Shown piece after piece: positions 24,207 to 30,654 of a stretch of DNA of 31,077 nt (position 1 is the first letter of the stretch; every line of letters starts with the position of its first letter). The stretch is from positions 1-31,077 of the forward strand of contig JAYULW010000012.1 of NCBI GenBank assembly GCA_043763155.1, given 5' to 3'. This stretch comes from JANYBV01 sp043763155. GTDB taxonomy: Bacteria; Pseudomonadota; Alphaproteobacteria; Rickettsiales; SXRF01. A program made the position numbers and the translations under genes. The notes beneath the pieces are model-generated. The model worked only from the letters and a program-made list of their open reading frames with translations, was not told where the DNA came from and searched no databases.

Positions 24207-24637
24207 ACAAGCATATCGTTGTCATTGACGACACGCACTCGATCCTGAACTTCCTGCGCATTTCGCTGGAGGCCCTTGGCGCACGCTTTAACGGTGCTGC
24301 CACCGCCTCAGGCGGCTTAGCGCTATGCGAATCCGAAAAGCCCGACCTGATCGTATTGGATCTGGGCCTGCCCGACAAAGAAGGCCTCGACATTCTCCCC
24401 CGCCTGCGCCGCATTGATAAAGAGCGCCACGTGCCCATCATCGTGCTCACCGTGCGCAACCAGAAAGAAGACCGCGATATGGCCCGCATGCTAGGCGCCA
24501 GCGCCTACCTCACCAAACCTTTTATCATGAGTGAACTCATCGAGGAAATGCGCGTGCAGCTGCAGCTCGATGTGGTGCCGCATCTGCGGCTGGTCAGCGC
24601 CGAAGACGAAGAAGCGGACAACCAAAAGGTCTACTAG
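24194..24637 (+). CDS. Stand-alone receiver-domain response regulator
   Basis: A 147-residue protein. I start at ATG 24194 (AAGAAAGAAG upstream); the longer GTG start would give a non-receiver basic tail. It is one receiver domain: acidic pocket Asp12 and Asp13, phospho-acceptor Asp56 in VLDLGLPDKEG, Thr86 and Lys108 in YLTKPF. A short acidic tail replaces any output domain. The 13-base overlap with the KdpD-like kinase indicates a dedicated partner, perhaps a phosphate sink, a phosphotransfer step or a protein-binding switch. It ends head-on with the KdpE-like gene, the two stop codons sharing CTAG. Confidence 0.9.
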   Translation: MQFLNKHIVVIDDTHSILNFLRISLEALGARFNGAATASGGLALCESEKPDLIVLDLGLPDKEGLDILPRLRRIDKERHVPIIVLTVRNQKEDRDMARMLGASAYLTKPFIMSELIEEMRVQLQLDVVPHLRLVSAEDEEADNQKVY

Positions 24638-25329
24638 CTCTTATCTTCCATGCGGTAGCCGATGCTGGGTTCGGTAATAATATAATCCGGCATATTCGCA
24701 TCCGCCTCGATCTTTTCGCGTATCTGGCTCACATACACGCGCAAATACTGCATGTTTTCCGTATGCGCGTTGCCCCACACATCCTTGAGTATCTGCTTGT
24801 GCGTAAGCATCTTCCCGCGGTTTAACAGGAAGTAGCGCAACAGCTCATATTCCTTGGGCGTAAACGCCATCTTTTCGCCCCGCACCATTACCTCATGGCG
24901 TACCAGATCCATATGGATGGTGCCATTTACCAGTTCCGGCTCGCCTGCTTCTTGCGTCACGGCCTTGCGTAAATTCGCATGCACCCGCGCAAGCAGCACA
25001 TCGGGGTTGAACGGCTTGGTAATATAATCGTCCGCCCCCATGCCAAGCGCCTGAATAATTTCTGCGTCATTGCTTCGCACCGAACACACGATGATGGGAA
25101 CCGTGGACCATTCCCGTAAACCCGTAATCACTTCCTTGCCGTCAATGTCGGGAAGTCCCAGGTCGAGAATCACCAGCTCCGGCTTTACCGATGCTGCAAG
25201 CCGCAATCCCTCGCGGCCATTATCACACTCCGTCACTTTATACTCTGCGCTTTCCAGCGCGATGGTAAGCACTTTACGAATGGGTTTTTCGTCTTCAATA
25301 ATGAGAATTGCACTTTTTTTCTGGGTCAC
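24634..25329 (-). CDS. KdpE-like OmpR-family response regulator 1
   Basis: A 231-residue regulator with a receiver (Glu12, Asp13, phospho-acceptor Asp56, Lys105) and an OmpR-type winged-helix DNA-binding domain (about 130-227, FTPKEYELLRYFLLNRGKMLTHKQIL ... YLRVYVSQIREKIE). It resembles KdpE in the DNA-binding half. It lies convergent to the KdpD-like kinase and its receiver, overlapping by 4 bases, and is probably the DNA-binding partner of that kinase. An inverted repeat 42 bases upstream may be an autoregulatory site. A second, very similar regulator is encoded at 28475-29191. Confidence 0.92.
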   Translation of the reverse strand: MTQKKSAILIIEDEKPIRKVLTIALESAEYKVTECDNGREGLRLAASVKPELVILDLGLPDIDGKEVITGLREWSTVPIIVCSVRSNDAEIIQALGMGADDYITKPFNPDVLLARVHANLRKAVTQEAGEPELVNGTIHMDLVRHEVMVRGEKMAFTPKEYELLRYFLLNRGKMLTHKQILKDVWGNAHTENMQYLRVYVSQIREKIEADANMPDYIITEPSIGYRMEDKS

Positions 25330-25370
25330 GGGCGCAAATATATGGGCTTAAAGGGTTGAATAGAATTGGT

Positions 25371-25391
25371 ATTTATAGGCGACTTATAAAT
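25371..25391. promoter_or_regulatory. Inverted repeat ATTTATA-N7-TATAAAT before the KdpE-like gene
   Basis: A perfect 7-base inverted repeat with a 7-base centre, 42 bases upstream of the KdpE-like start. The TATAAA on the minus strand may serve as the -10 element. A related ATTTTTA/TATAAAT pair lies before the KdpD-like kinase. Confidence 0.4.
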
Positions 25392-25414
25392 GGGTTCCCC
25401 CTTCCCAATAGCGC

Positions 25415-25437
25415 CCTTAGCGGCATTGCCGTTAAGG
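25415..25437. promoter_or_regulatory. 23-base near-perfect palindrome before the CsbD-like gene
   Basis: The two arms, CCTTAGCGGCA and TGCCGTTAAGG, pair at all but one position around a central T. It sits just upstream of CATTATAG (a -10-like box) and 54 bases before the CsbD-like ATG. The position is right for an operator over the -35 region. Confidence 0.45.
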
Positions 25438-25491
25438 TAACATTATAGACGAAACGAACACCAATCAAAAGCGTAATTCAGAGGTAATAAC

Positions 25492-25776
25492 ATGCATTAC
25501 AGCACACAGCGCCATAACGTAAACCAGTTCCCCGGCTTCATCCCCAGCCATAGGGAAGCCGCTAACAACAACGAAATTTCCTGCAACTGGCATGTGCTGC
25601 GCGAACAGCTGGTAAACCAGTGGGACCGCCTGAGCGTTTCCGAACTGGAAAACACCGGCCACAACCGCATCAAAATCGCAGGCCTGATCCAGAATAAATA
25701 CGGCATCTCCGTTGAAATGGCAGTGAATTACCTGCGCAATTTCGAACGCACCCTGCCGCTTCTGGGCTGCGCCTAA
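25492..25776 (+). CDS. CsbD-like stress protein
   Basis: A 94-residue soluble protein. After a polar N-terminus, residues 30-90 read CNWHVLREQLVNQWDRLSVSELEN and then AGLIQNKYGISVEMAVNYLRNFE. This is the CsbD pattern of a W..L..Q...QW..L...EL motif followed by a KYGIS helix. CsbD-like proteins are abundant stress-induced proteins with no known activity. A strong palindrome lies upstream and a clear terminator downstream, so it is probably a single-gene unit. Purine-rich CAGAGG precedes the ATG. Confidence 0.75.
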   Translation: MHYSTQRHNVNQFPGFIPSHREAANNNEISCNWHVLREQLVNQWDRLSVSELENTGHNRIKIAGLIQNKYGISVEMAVNYLRNFERTLPLLGCA

Positions 25777-25841
25777 ATATCCCAAATAACCAAAAGCAGC
25801 GAGGAGGGTTTGTCTCCCCCGTAACTCCCCTCGTTCCTGCT

Positions 25842-25873
25842 GGCCGCTCCCTGCTCCTGGGGAGCGGCCTTTA
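25842..25873 (+). terminator. Rho-independent terminator after the CsbD-like gene
   Basis: A perfect 10-base stem, GGCCGCTCCC with GGGAGCGGCC, around an 8-base loop, followed by TTTAATTT. Another GC-rich inverted stretch (GCGAGG ... CCTCGT) lies just before it. Confidence 0.85.
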
Positions 25874-25981
25874 ATTTAATAGGGCATTTATGAGGCGTTT
25901 ATAGCTTTATCAATCACCCGCATCGCATCTTTGCGCCCCCTATGGCACCAATAAGATACACATTCACAAAAGGAGTTACCC

Positions 25982-26230
25982 ATGTTTAACAAGACCGCTA
26001 AAACTGCCCGCGTTTCCGCAAATAATGTAGCCGCTGACCTGCGCGGCGAAATCGGTAGCGCCGCTGAACAATATGGCCGCAAGGCACGCGCTTTCCTCGA
26101 ATCCGCACAGGAAGAATTCGGTGACATCACCGACACCGTAAGCGACGAAATCCGTGCTAACCCCTGGCGTTCCGGCGCTATTGCGCTTGGCCTTGGCGTT
26201 GTTATCGGTGCGCTTATCCGCCGCGCCTAA
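25982..26230 (+). CDS. DUF883 (ElaB/YqjD-like) small membrane-anchored protein
   Basis: An 82-residue protein with AAGGAG upstream. A long amphipathic helical region is followed by the C-terminal anchor ANPWRSGAIALGLGVVIGALIRR (about 59-81), the hallmark of the ElaB/YgaM/YqjD family. YqjD in E. coli binds ribosomes at the inner membrane in stationary phase. The next gene begins 19 bases after the stop, so they form one unit. Confidence 0.9.
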   Translation: MFNKTAKTARVSANNVAADLRGEIGSAAEQYGRKARAFLESAQEEFGDITDTVSDEIRANPWRSGAIALGLGVVIGALIRRA

Positions 26231-26249
26231 TCTATACTCAGGAGCTTAT

Positions 26250-26939
26250 ATGCAATTACGCACCCTGCTTCTCGCCACCGCCGCGCTATTGGTGCAAACC
26301 AGCGCAGGCTACGCGGCCGAGGAAAAATACGAAAGCACAACCACCGTTGAAAAAGACAACGATGGCAATTACCAGCGCAAAGACGTCACCACAAAAACCG
26401 ACGTTGCCGGTAATACCGAAAGTTTGGAAAAGAAGGTGGATGTAGGTGTTGATAACAACGGCAACTACAAAAAAACCGTCAAAACCAAATCGGTAAGCGA
26501 CCCCAAAGGCCTTCTGAACAAGCATGTTGTGGAAATCACCGACAGCCATAAAATCAAAGATGGCAAAGTCGAATCCACCCATGAGAAGAAGGTTGACGGC
26601 AAGAACGTGCTTGGCGAAAAAGACAAGTACAAGACCGACACCAAAGTCAGCGAAGATGCCAACGGCAACTACGATGAAAAAACCACCGTCACCAATACCG
26701 ATCCTAACGGCACCAAAATCACCTACGAAAAAAAAGCCGTAGTGGATGTAAAAGCTGACGGTAGTATTGATAAAAGCACCACCACCAAGGAAATCAAAGA
26801 TCCTAAGGGTATGCTCAATAAAAAGACGGTAGCCACCGCCAACACCCAGACCATTGAAAATGGCATAGTGACCAGCGGTCAGGAAATCTCCGTTGATGGC
26901 AAGGTAGTTGACAGCCAGAAACAGGTCGAGCCGCAATAA
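26250..26939 (+). CDS. Exported protein with two 100-residue repeats
   Basis: A 229-residue protein started at 26250, with AGGAG upstream and a clean signal peptide (about 1-23, SAGYAA-EE). The mature protein is very hydrophilic, rich in Lys, Thr, Asp and Val, and consists of two tandem repeats of exactly 100 residues (about 24-123 and 124-223). Each repeat has a GNY-containing turn, an EKK(V/A)V segment, DPKG(L/M)LNK (84-91 and 184-191) and a final VDGK(N/V)V. The same unit occurs once in the lipoprotein at 27750-28034. I know no family. An extracytoplasmic beta-rich fold is likely. It ends in a strong bidirectional terminator. Confidence 0.8.
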   Translation: MQLRTLLLATAALLVQTSAGYAAEEKYESTTTVEKDNDGNYQRKDVTTKTDVAGNTESLEKKVDVGVDNNGNYKKTVKTKSVSDPKGLLNKHVVEITDSHKIKDGKVESTHEKKVDGKNVLGEKDKYKTDTKVSEDANGNYDEKTTVTNTDPNGTKITYEKKAVVDVKADGSIDKSTTTKEIKDPKGMLNKKTVATANTQTIENGIVTSGQEISVDGKVVDSQKQVEPQ

Positions 26940-26957
26940 GCCCGAACTGTAAACCAT

Positions 26958-26991
26958 AAAAAACGCCGCAGCATAGGCTGCGGCGTTTTTT
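26958..26991. terminator. Bidirectional terminator between the repeat protein and ohr
   Basis: A perfect 15-base inverted repeat: arm AAAAAACGCCGCAGC, loop ATAG, arm GCTGCGGCGTTTTTT. The A and T runs let it stop transcription from both converging genes. Confidence 0.95.
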
Positions 26992-26992
26992 A

Positions 26993-27430
26993 TTACGCCG
27001 CGCGAAGCAGCGTATGATGATTGATGTAAATAACCAGCGGTACATTGCCCCGCATCGCCCGCGAATAGGGGCAGGCATGATACGCAATATCCGCCAGCTG
27101 CGCCGACATAGCGTGTGAAATACCCGGCATCGTCACTTCCAGCAGCGCTGAAAGGCTGTGCCCCGAATCAACATTGCGCAAATGCACCTCTGCCTGCACC
27201 ATAATATCTTGCATGTTCATGCCGCGCAAATGCGCCGCGTTTTCCAGCGCCGCGCAAAAAGACGCAGCCAGCCCGCACGCAAAAAGCTGCTCAGGGTTGG
27301 TTGAATATTCTTTGGCCTGTTGTGATCCCGGTTCCGCTAAATCAAGCTTCAGCGCGTTTGTGTCGGTGCGCACATACCCTTTGCGCCCTCCGATGGCCCG
27401 TGCATGGGCGATATATGTGGTAAGTGCCAT
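26993..27430 (-). CDS. ohr: Ohr/OsmC-family protein with altered peroxidatic site
   Basis: A 145-residue protein, started at ATG 27430 (GAGAG upstream; a TTG at 27445 is less likely). Ohr enzymes reduce organic hydroperoxides with a pair of Cys residues. Family signs are GGRKGYV with Arg16, NPEQLFA with Glu47, and HACPYSRAMRGN with the resolving Cys120. The usual peroxidatic Cys in the LFAxGYAxCF motif is Ser57 here (LFACGLAASFCAAL). Cys residues lie at 52 and 59 instead. Either a shifted Cys does the chemistry or the enzyme has changed function. Family membership is firm; activity is not. Confidence 0.88.
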   Translation of the reverse strand: MALTTYIAHARAIGGRKGYVRTDTNALKLDLAEPGSQQAKEYSTNPEQLFACGLAASFCAALENAAHLRGMNMQDIMVQAEVHLRNVDSGHSLSALLEVTMPGISHAMSAQLADIAYHACPYSRAMRGNVPLVIYINHHTLLRAA

Positions 27431-27540
27431 GAAAACAACTCTCAAACAGGTAAACTATGCTCTCATGTTACTGCAATCCGCAGAAACGTTCGATAAGGCA
27501 CAGCAGCCGCTTTCATAAGGAATGAATAAGTAGTGCGGAA

Positions 27541-27575
27541 ACGGGACCGGAAAGCATGGCTCTTTCCGGTCCCGT
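27541..27575 (-). terminator. Terminator-like hairpin after the DUF3309 gene
   Basis: A perfect 14-base stem (ACGGGACCGGAAAG with CTTTCCGGTCCCGT) around a 7-base loop, 7 bases after the DUF3309 stop on the minus strand. Only a short T-run (TTT) follows the stem. Confidence 0.7.
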
Positions 27576-27582
27576 ATGCGCG

Positions 27583-27741
27583 TTAGATGCGTCCCATCAG
27601 CATCAGGATAATCACGATCACGAGCAACGTGCCCAGACCGCCGCTAGGGCCGTAACCCCAGCTTTTGCTGTGTGGCCAGGTGGGGAAGGCACCAAGCAGC
27701 ATCAGCACAAGAATGATAAGTAGAATTGTAGAAACAGGCAT
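27583..27741 (-). CDS. DUF3309 small membrane protein (52 aa)
   Basis: A 52-residue gene read on the minus strand, with AGGAG before its ATG. The product has two membrane segments (MPVSTILLIILVLMLLGAF and GTLLVIVIILMLMGRI) joined by the loop PTWPHSKSWGYGPSGG. This matches the DUF3309 pattern, in which a W.ysr.wGYgPsgglG loop separates two helices. Function is unknown; such genes are common in proteobacterial stress loci. It follows the small lipoprotein gene by 8 bases in one operon and ends in a hairpin. Confidence 0.9.
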   Translation of the reverse strand: MPVSTILLIILVLMLLGAFPTWPHSKSWGYGPSGGLGTLLVIVIILMLMGRI

Positions 27742-27749
27742 AAAAACTC

Positions 27750-28034
27750 CTAGCGTTCGTCAATCACCGTGGTGGATTCACTGGTGCTCTTGTTAAAAAG
27801 ACCGCGCGGGTCGGTGGAGTTTTTCTTCTGCACTACGGCGGTCTTGTTGCCATACGCATCTTCGCCCACAGTCGTGGTGTTGCGGGTTACATGGTCGGTG
27901 CCATTAGCATCCGTAGAGCGCGTAACATTGTTGTATTGGCCCGGCGGCAAATCAAGTGCCGACTGGCGTTCAGAGCAAGCCGAAACGCTAAGAGCGGTAG
28001 CGGCGATTGCACATAAGGTAAAAGTCTTGAACAT
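27750..28034 (-). CDS. Small lipoprotein with one DPxGLxNK repeat unit
   Basis: A 94-residue lipoprotein with a GAGAGAG ribosome site and a lipobox VSAC (Cys20). The mature part (about 36-90) contains DANG, DAYGNK and DPRGLFNK (75-82), and aligns with one half-repeat of the exported repeat protein 26250-26939. The two genes are about 0.8 kb apart, on opposite strands. Function is unknown; a periplasmic stress role is guessed from the neighbours. The DUF3309 gene follows 8 bases downstream. Confidence 0.8.
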   Translation of the reverse strand: MFKTFTLCAIAATALSVSACSERQSALDLPPGQYNNVTRSTDANGTDHVTRNTTTVGEDAYGNKTAVVQKKNSTDPRGLFNKSTSESTTVIDER

Positions 28035-28049
28035 AAAATCTCTCTCTTG

Positions 28050-28075
28050 TTGGTTGCAAAGCTAGTAACAACCAA
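28050..28075. promoter_or_regulatory. Inverted repeat TTGGTTG-N12-CAACCAA before the small lipoprotein gene
   Basis: A perfect 7-base inverted repeat with a 12-base spacer, 15 bases upstream of the lipoprotein ATG, where an operator would control the lipoprotein and DUF3309 operon. It could alternatively form a leader hairpin. Confidence 0.4.
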
Positions 28076-28137
28076 AGCGTATCAAGACAGGAATAAATCT
28101 TCTGCGTTGGAAAAAGACCACTTAATAAAACCCGCAT

Positions 28138-28167
28138 AAAAAAAGGGAGCCCTAAGGCTCCCTTTTT
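28138..28167 (-). terminator. Terminator after the DUF1328 gene
   Basis: GGGAGCC (28145-28151), loop CTAA, GGCTCCC (28156-28162), with an A-run on the left and T5 on the right. It therefore ends the minus-strand DUF1328 transcript and could also work in the plus direction. Confidence 0.9.
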
Positions 28168-28183
28168 CTAAATCCATTAATAC

Positions 28184-28366
28184 TTAGATCGGCGGATTTG
28201 CGCGGCGGCCGGTAAGCAGGCTATAGAGCAGGCTTGCTACGAACAGCACCACAAAAACCATTGCGAGGAACTGGGCGATAGATGAGAAGTCGGAGGCAAG
28301 GCCACCGAAACCGAAGAATGCCGCAAGTACGGCGAGAATGAAAAAGGTCACAACATAGTTAAGCAT
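28184..28366 (-). CDS. DUF1328 (YtjA-like) small membrane protein (60 aa)
   Basis: I start it at 28366, where AGGAG lies 7 bases upstream, giving 60 residues. The sequence MLNYVVTFFILAVLAAFFGFGGLA, then a SIAQFLAMVFVVLFVASLLYSLL helix and a short RR tail, is typical of DUF1328, a two-helix membrane protein of unknown function. It forms a single-gene unit with its own terminator. Confidence 0.92.
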   Translation of the reverse strand: MLNYVVTFFILAVLAAFFGFGGLASDFSSIAQFLAMVFVVLFVASLLYSLLTGRRANPPI

Positions 28367-28381
28367 AAGAACTCCTGATTG

Positions 28382-28392
28382 GGTGATAATCA
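28382..28392. promoter_or_regulatory. Palindrome GTGATAATCAC before the DUF1328 gene
   Basis: GTGAT-A-ATCAC is a perfect 11-base palindrome 15 bases before the DUF1328 ATG, just upstream of the ribosome site. It could be an operator. Nothing else supports it. Confidence 0.25.
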
Positions 28393-28474
28393 CTAAGTAA
28401 CAACTTAACTATAGGCATAGGCGTGCAAACTCGCCGCAGGCAAGCACCACGCAAAACATAAATAATGAATAAGT

Positions 28475-29191
28475 CTAAGCGGCCTGCGACACGTTCGGGT
28501 CCACCATTTCCATACGGTAGCCGATACCCGGTTCCGTGATGATATGCCGTGGCTTAGAGGCGTTTTCCTCGATCTTATCGCGGATTTGGCCAATATAAAC
28601 GCGCAAATACGTCGTATCTTCCGCGTGTGCCGCTCCCCACACCTTTTTCAGGATGTCCTTATGCGTAAGCATCTTGCCCTGGTTGATAATGAAATGACGC
28701 AGCAAATCATATTCCTTGGGGGTAAGCGCAATCTTCTCGTCTTTCAAAAACACTTCATGGCGCACAAGATCCATGCGCAGATGCCCGTTGCGCAGTTCCG
28801 GCTCACCGGCTTCGCGCACCGCAGATGTGCGCAGCGCCGCGTTGATGCGCGCCAGCAGGATGTCCACGTTGAACGGCTTGGTCACATAATCATTCGCGCC
28901 CATGTTGAGGGCTGCGGTTACTTCGTCATCTGCCGAGCGCACCGAAAGCACGATGATGGGCACATGCGACCATTCACGCACCGCCGTAATCACGTCCTTA
29001 CCGTCCATGTCGGGCAGGCCAAGGTCGAGCAGGATCAAATCCGGCTTGGTAGACACGCACATGCGCACGGCCTGTTTGCCGGAAGTGCTTTCCACGATCT
29101 TGAAATTCTCGGCGTCCAGCATGATGTTCAGCATCTTCTGGATTTGCGGTTCATCATCAACGATCAGGATGGTGTTTTTCTTCTCATGCAT
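28475..29191 (-). CDS. KdpE-like OmpR-family response regulator 2
   Basis: A 238-residue regulator started at ATG 29191 (TAGGA upstream). The receiver has Asp12 and Asp13, phospho-acceptor Asp56 and Lys105 in YVTKPFN. The winged-helix domain (LTPKEYDLLRHFIINQGKMLTHKDIL ... YLRVYIGQIRDKIE) is very close to that of regulator 1 at 24634-25329, including the shared MDLVRHEV and IITEP(S/G)IGYRME stretches. They look like recent paralogues and may bind similar sites. No kinase gene is adjacent, so its partner is unknown; cross-talk with the KdpD-like kinase is possible. Confidence 0.92.
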   Translation of the reverse strand: MHEKKNTILIVDDEPQIQKMLNIMLDAENFKIVESTSGKQAVRMCVSTKPDLILLDLGLPDMDGKDVITAVREWSHVPIIVLSVRSADDEVTAALNMGANDYVTKPFNVDILLARINAALRTSAVREAGEPELRNGHLRMDLVRHEVFLKDEKIALTPKEYDLLRHFIINQGKMLTHKDILKKVWGAAHAEDTTYLRVYIGQIRDKIEENASKPRHIITEPGIGYRMEMVDPNVSQAA

Positions 29192-29382
29192 GGCAGCAAT
29201 CCTACGAAATGGCCGCAAGCGGCGTTAAATCTTTCTCACACGGGTATGAGATGAGCTAAGATGCGCAGAAACCCTAGGTTTGTAAAGAAAATTCAGCAAA
29301 AACCCGCGCCCGCACAACCTTACCGCTTATAACGCAGGCAGTCTCCAGCGTAATGATACGAAAAAACTGAAAAAACAAACGA

Positions 29383-30654
29383 CTATTCTTTGAAAGCGTC
29401 TTCCTGAACCCGTAAAAGCGGCCGCAGCAGGTAGTCCATGATCGTGCGTTTCCCCGTAAGGATATTCACCTCCGTAAGCATCCCCGGCATGATTTTCTTA
29501 TCCGCCGCCAGCTTGCTGCGGTCCAGCGTCACCTTCACCCGGTAGTAGGGCGTGTGGCCTTGCCCTTGCTCATCGGCAAAGCTGTCGGCGCTGATATCGG
29601 TCACCGTGCCCGGCAGCGTCCCGTAGGTCGCATATTCATAAGCCGTGATCTTCACCTTCACATCCTGCCCCACCCAGATCTTCGCGCGGTGCTCCGGCGC
29701 AATCTTCGCCTCAACAATCACGCTGTCATCCAGCGGCGTAATTTCCGCGAGCGCTTCCCCCGGCCGCACTGTACCGCCGATGGTATGGATGTATAAGCGG
29801 TTCACCACACCCTTCACCGGCGCCGTCACCTCGGTGCGGGTCATGCGGTCTTTATCGGCCTTCAGGCGCTCGTTCAGCTGCTGGCTCTCCAGCGTGGTCT
29901 TGCTCAGCTCCTCCAGCAAATCATTCTTTTGGTGCGCCCGCGTTTCTTCCAGCCGCCCTTTTGATTCGCTAAGCTCCGCTTGCGTGATGGGGATGGATTG
30001 CGTCGCGCTCGTAAGCTCGGTGCGGAAACGGTCCACCTTCGCCCGCGCATCCAGCACCCGGTTGGTAGACGTAGCTCCCGCCTTTTGCAGGCCGTTTACG
30101 ATATTAAACTGCTCCGTCGCGGTCGCCAGTTCGCGTTTCAGGTTTTCTTCCTTGCTGGTAAGCTCTTCCAGCCCGTGCTGCTTCTGGTTGATCTGGTCCG
30201 TCAGGATGCGCAGCGCTTCGCCGCGCTGTTGCTTGCGGCTGGAAAACTGGTTTTCTTCCGCCTTCACCACGTCAGGCACTTCCTTGCGCATGTCATCGGA
30301 GAAGGTGAGGGGGGTCTCGTCAATTTCCGCCTTCAGCCTTATAATATCGGCCTCAAGGCTGTGCTGGTGGATGGTGTTTTCACGCATGGTCGAGGCGCTG
30401 GTTTCATTCTGGATACGGAACAAAATATCGTCGCGCTCCACCATCTGGCCTTCCTGCACCAGAATATCGGCCACAATGCCGCCTTCCATGTGCTGGATGG
30501 TCTTATTCTGCCCCGACGAAATCGTGCGGCCAGAGCCTTTTACCGCCTCGTCAATCTTTGCAAAGCTCGCCCATACGATAAACACCGTAAGCGCCACGCC
30601 CGCAAGCTTGGTGGCGTTACCCAGCAGCTTAGGCAGCTTAAAATCATCCTGCAT
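29383..30654 (-). CDS. HlyD-family type I secretion membrane-fusion protein
   Basis: A 423-residue protein. I prefer ATG 30654, which has GAGGG upstream, over a GTG at 30663. It has one N-terminal membrane segment (about 13-31), a lipoyl-like half-motif (KTIQHMEGGIVADILVQEGQ, 51-70), a long coiled-coil hairpin (about 85-270), the second lipoyl half (GVVNRLYIHTIGGTVRPGE), a beta-barrel domain and the C-terminal RTIMDYLLRPLLR typical of HlyD/LapC adaptors. It links an inner membrane ABC exporter to a TolC-like channel. Its start overlaps the ABC gene stop by 11 bases, so they are one operon. The exported protein is not in the window. Confidence 0.95.
   Translation of the reverse strand: MQDDFKLPKLLGNATKLAGVALTVFIVWASFAKIDEAVKGSGRTISSGQNKTIQHMEGGIVADILVQEGQMVERDDILFRIQNETSASTMRENTIHQHSLEADIIRLKAEIDETPLTFSDDMRKEVPDVVKAEENQFSSRKQQRGEALRILTDQINQKQHGLEELTSKEENLKRELATATEQFNIVNGLQKAGATSTNRVLDARAKVDRFRTELTSATQSIPITQAELSESKGRLEETRAHQKNDLLEELSKTTLESQQLNERLKADKDRMTRTEVTAPVKGVVNRLYIHTIGGTVRPGEALAEITPLDDSVIVEAKIAPEHRAKIWVGQDVKVKITAYEYATYGTLPGTVTDISADSFADEQGQGHTPYYRVKVTLDRSKLAADKKIMPGMLTEVNILTGKRTIMDYLLRPLLRVQEDAFKE

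Noticed and set aside
22188..25329. Complete kdp potassium transport operon
   Set aside because: Only a KdpD-like kinase and regulators are present; no kdpF, kdpA, kdpB or kdpC genes are visible.
25330..28474. EcfG-type general stress promoters (GGAAC-N-CGTT)
   Set aside because: I searched the upstream regions of the stress genes by eye and found no matching pair at proper spacing.
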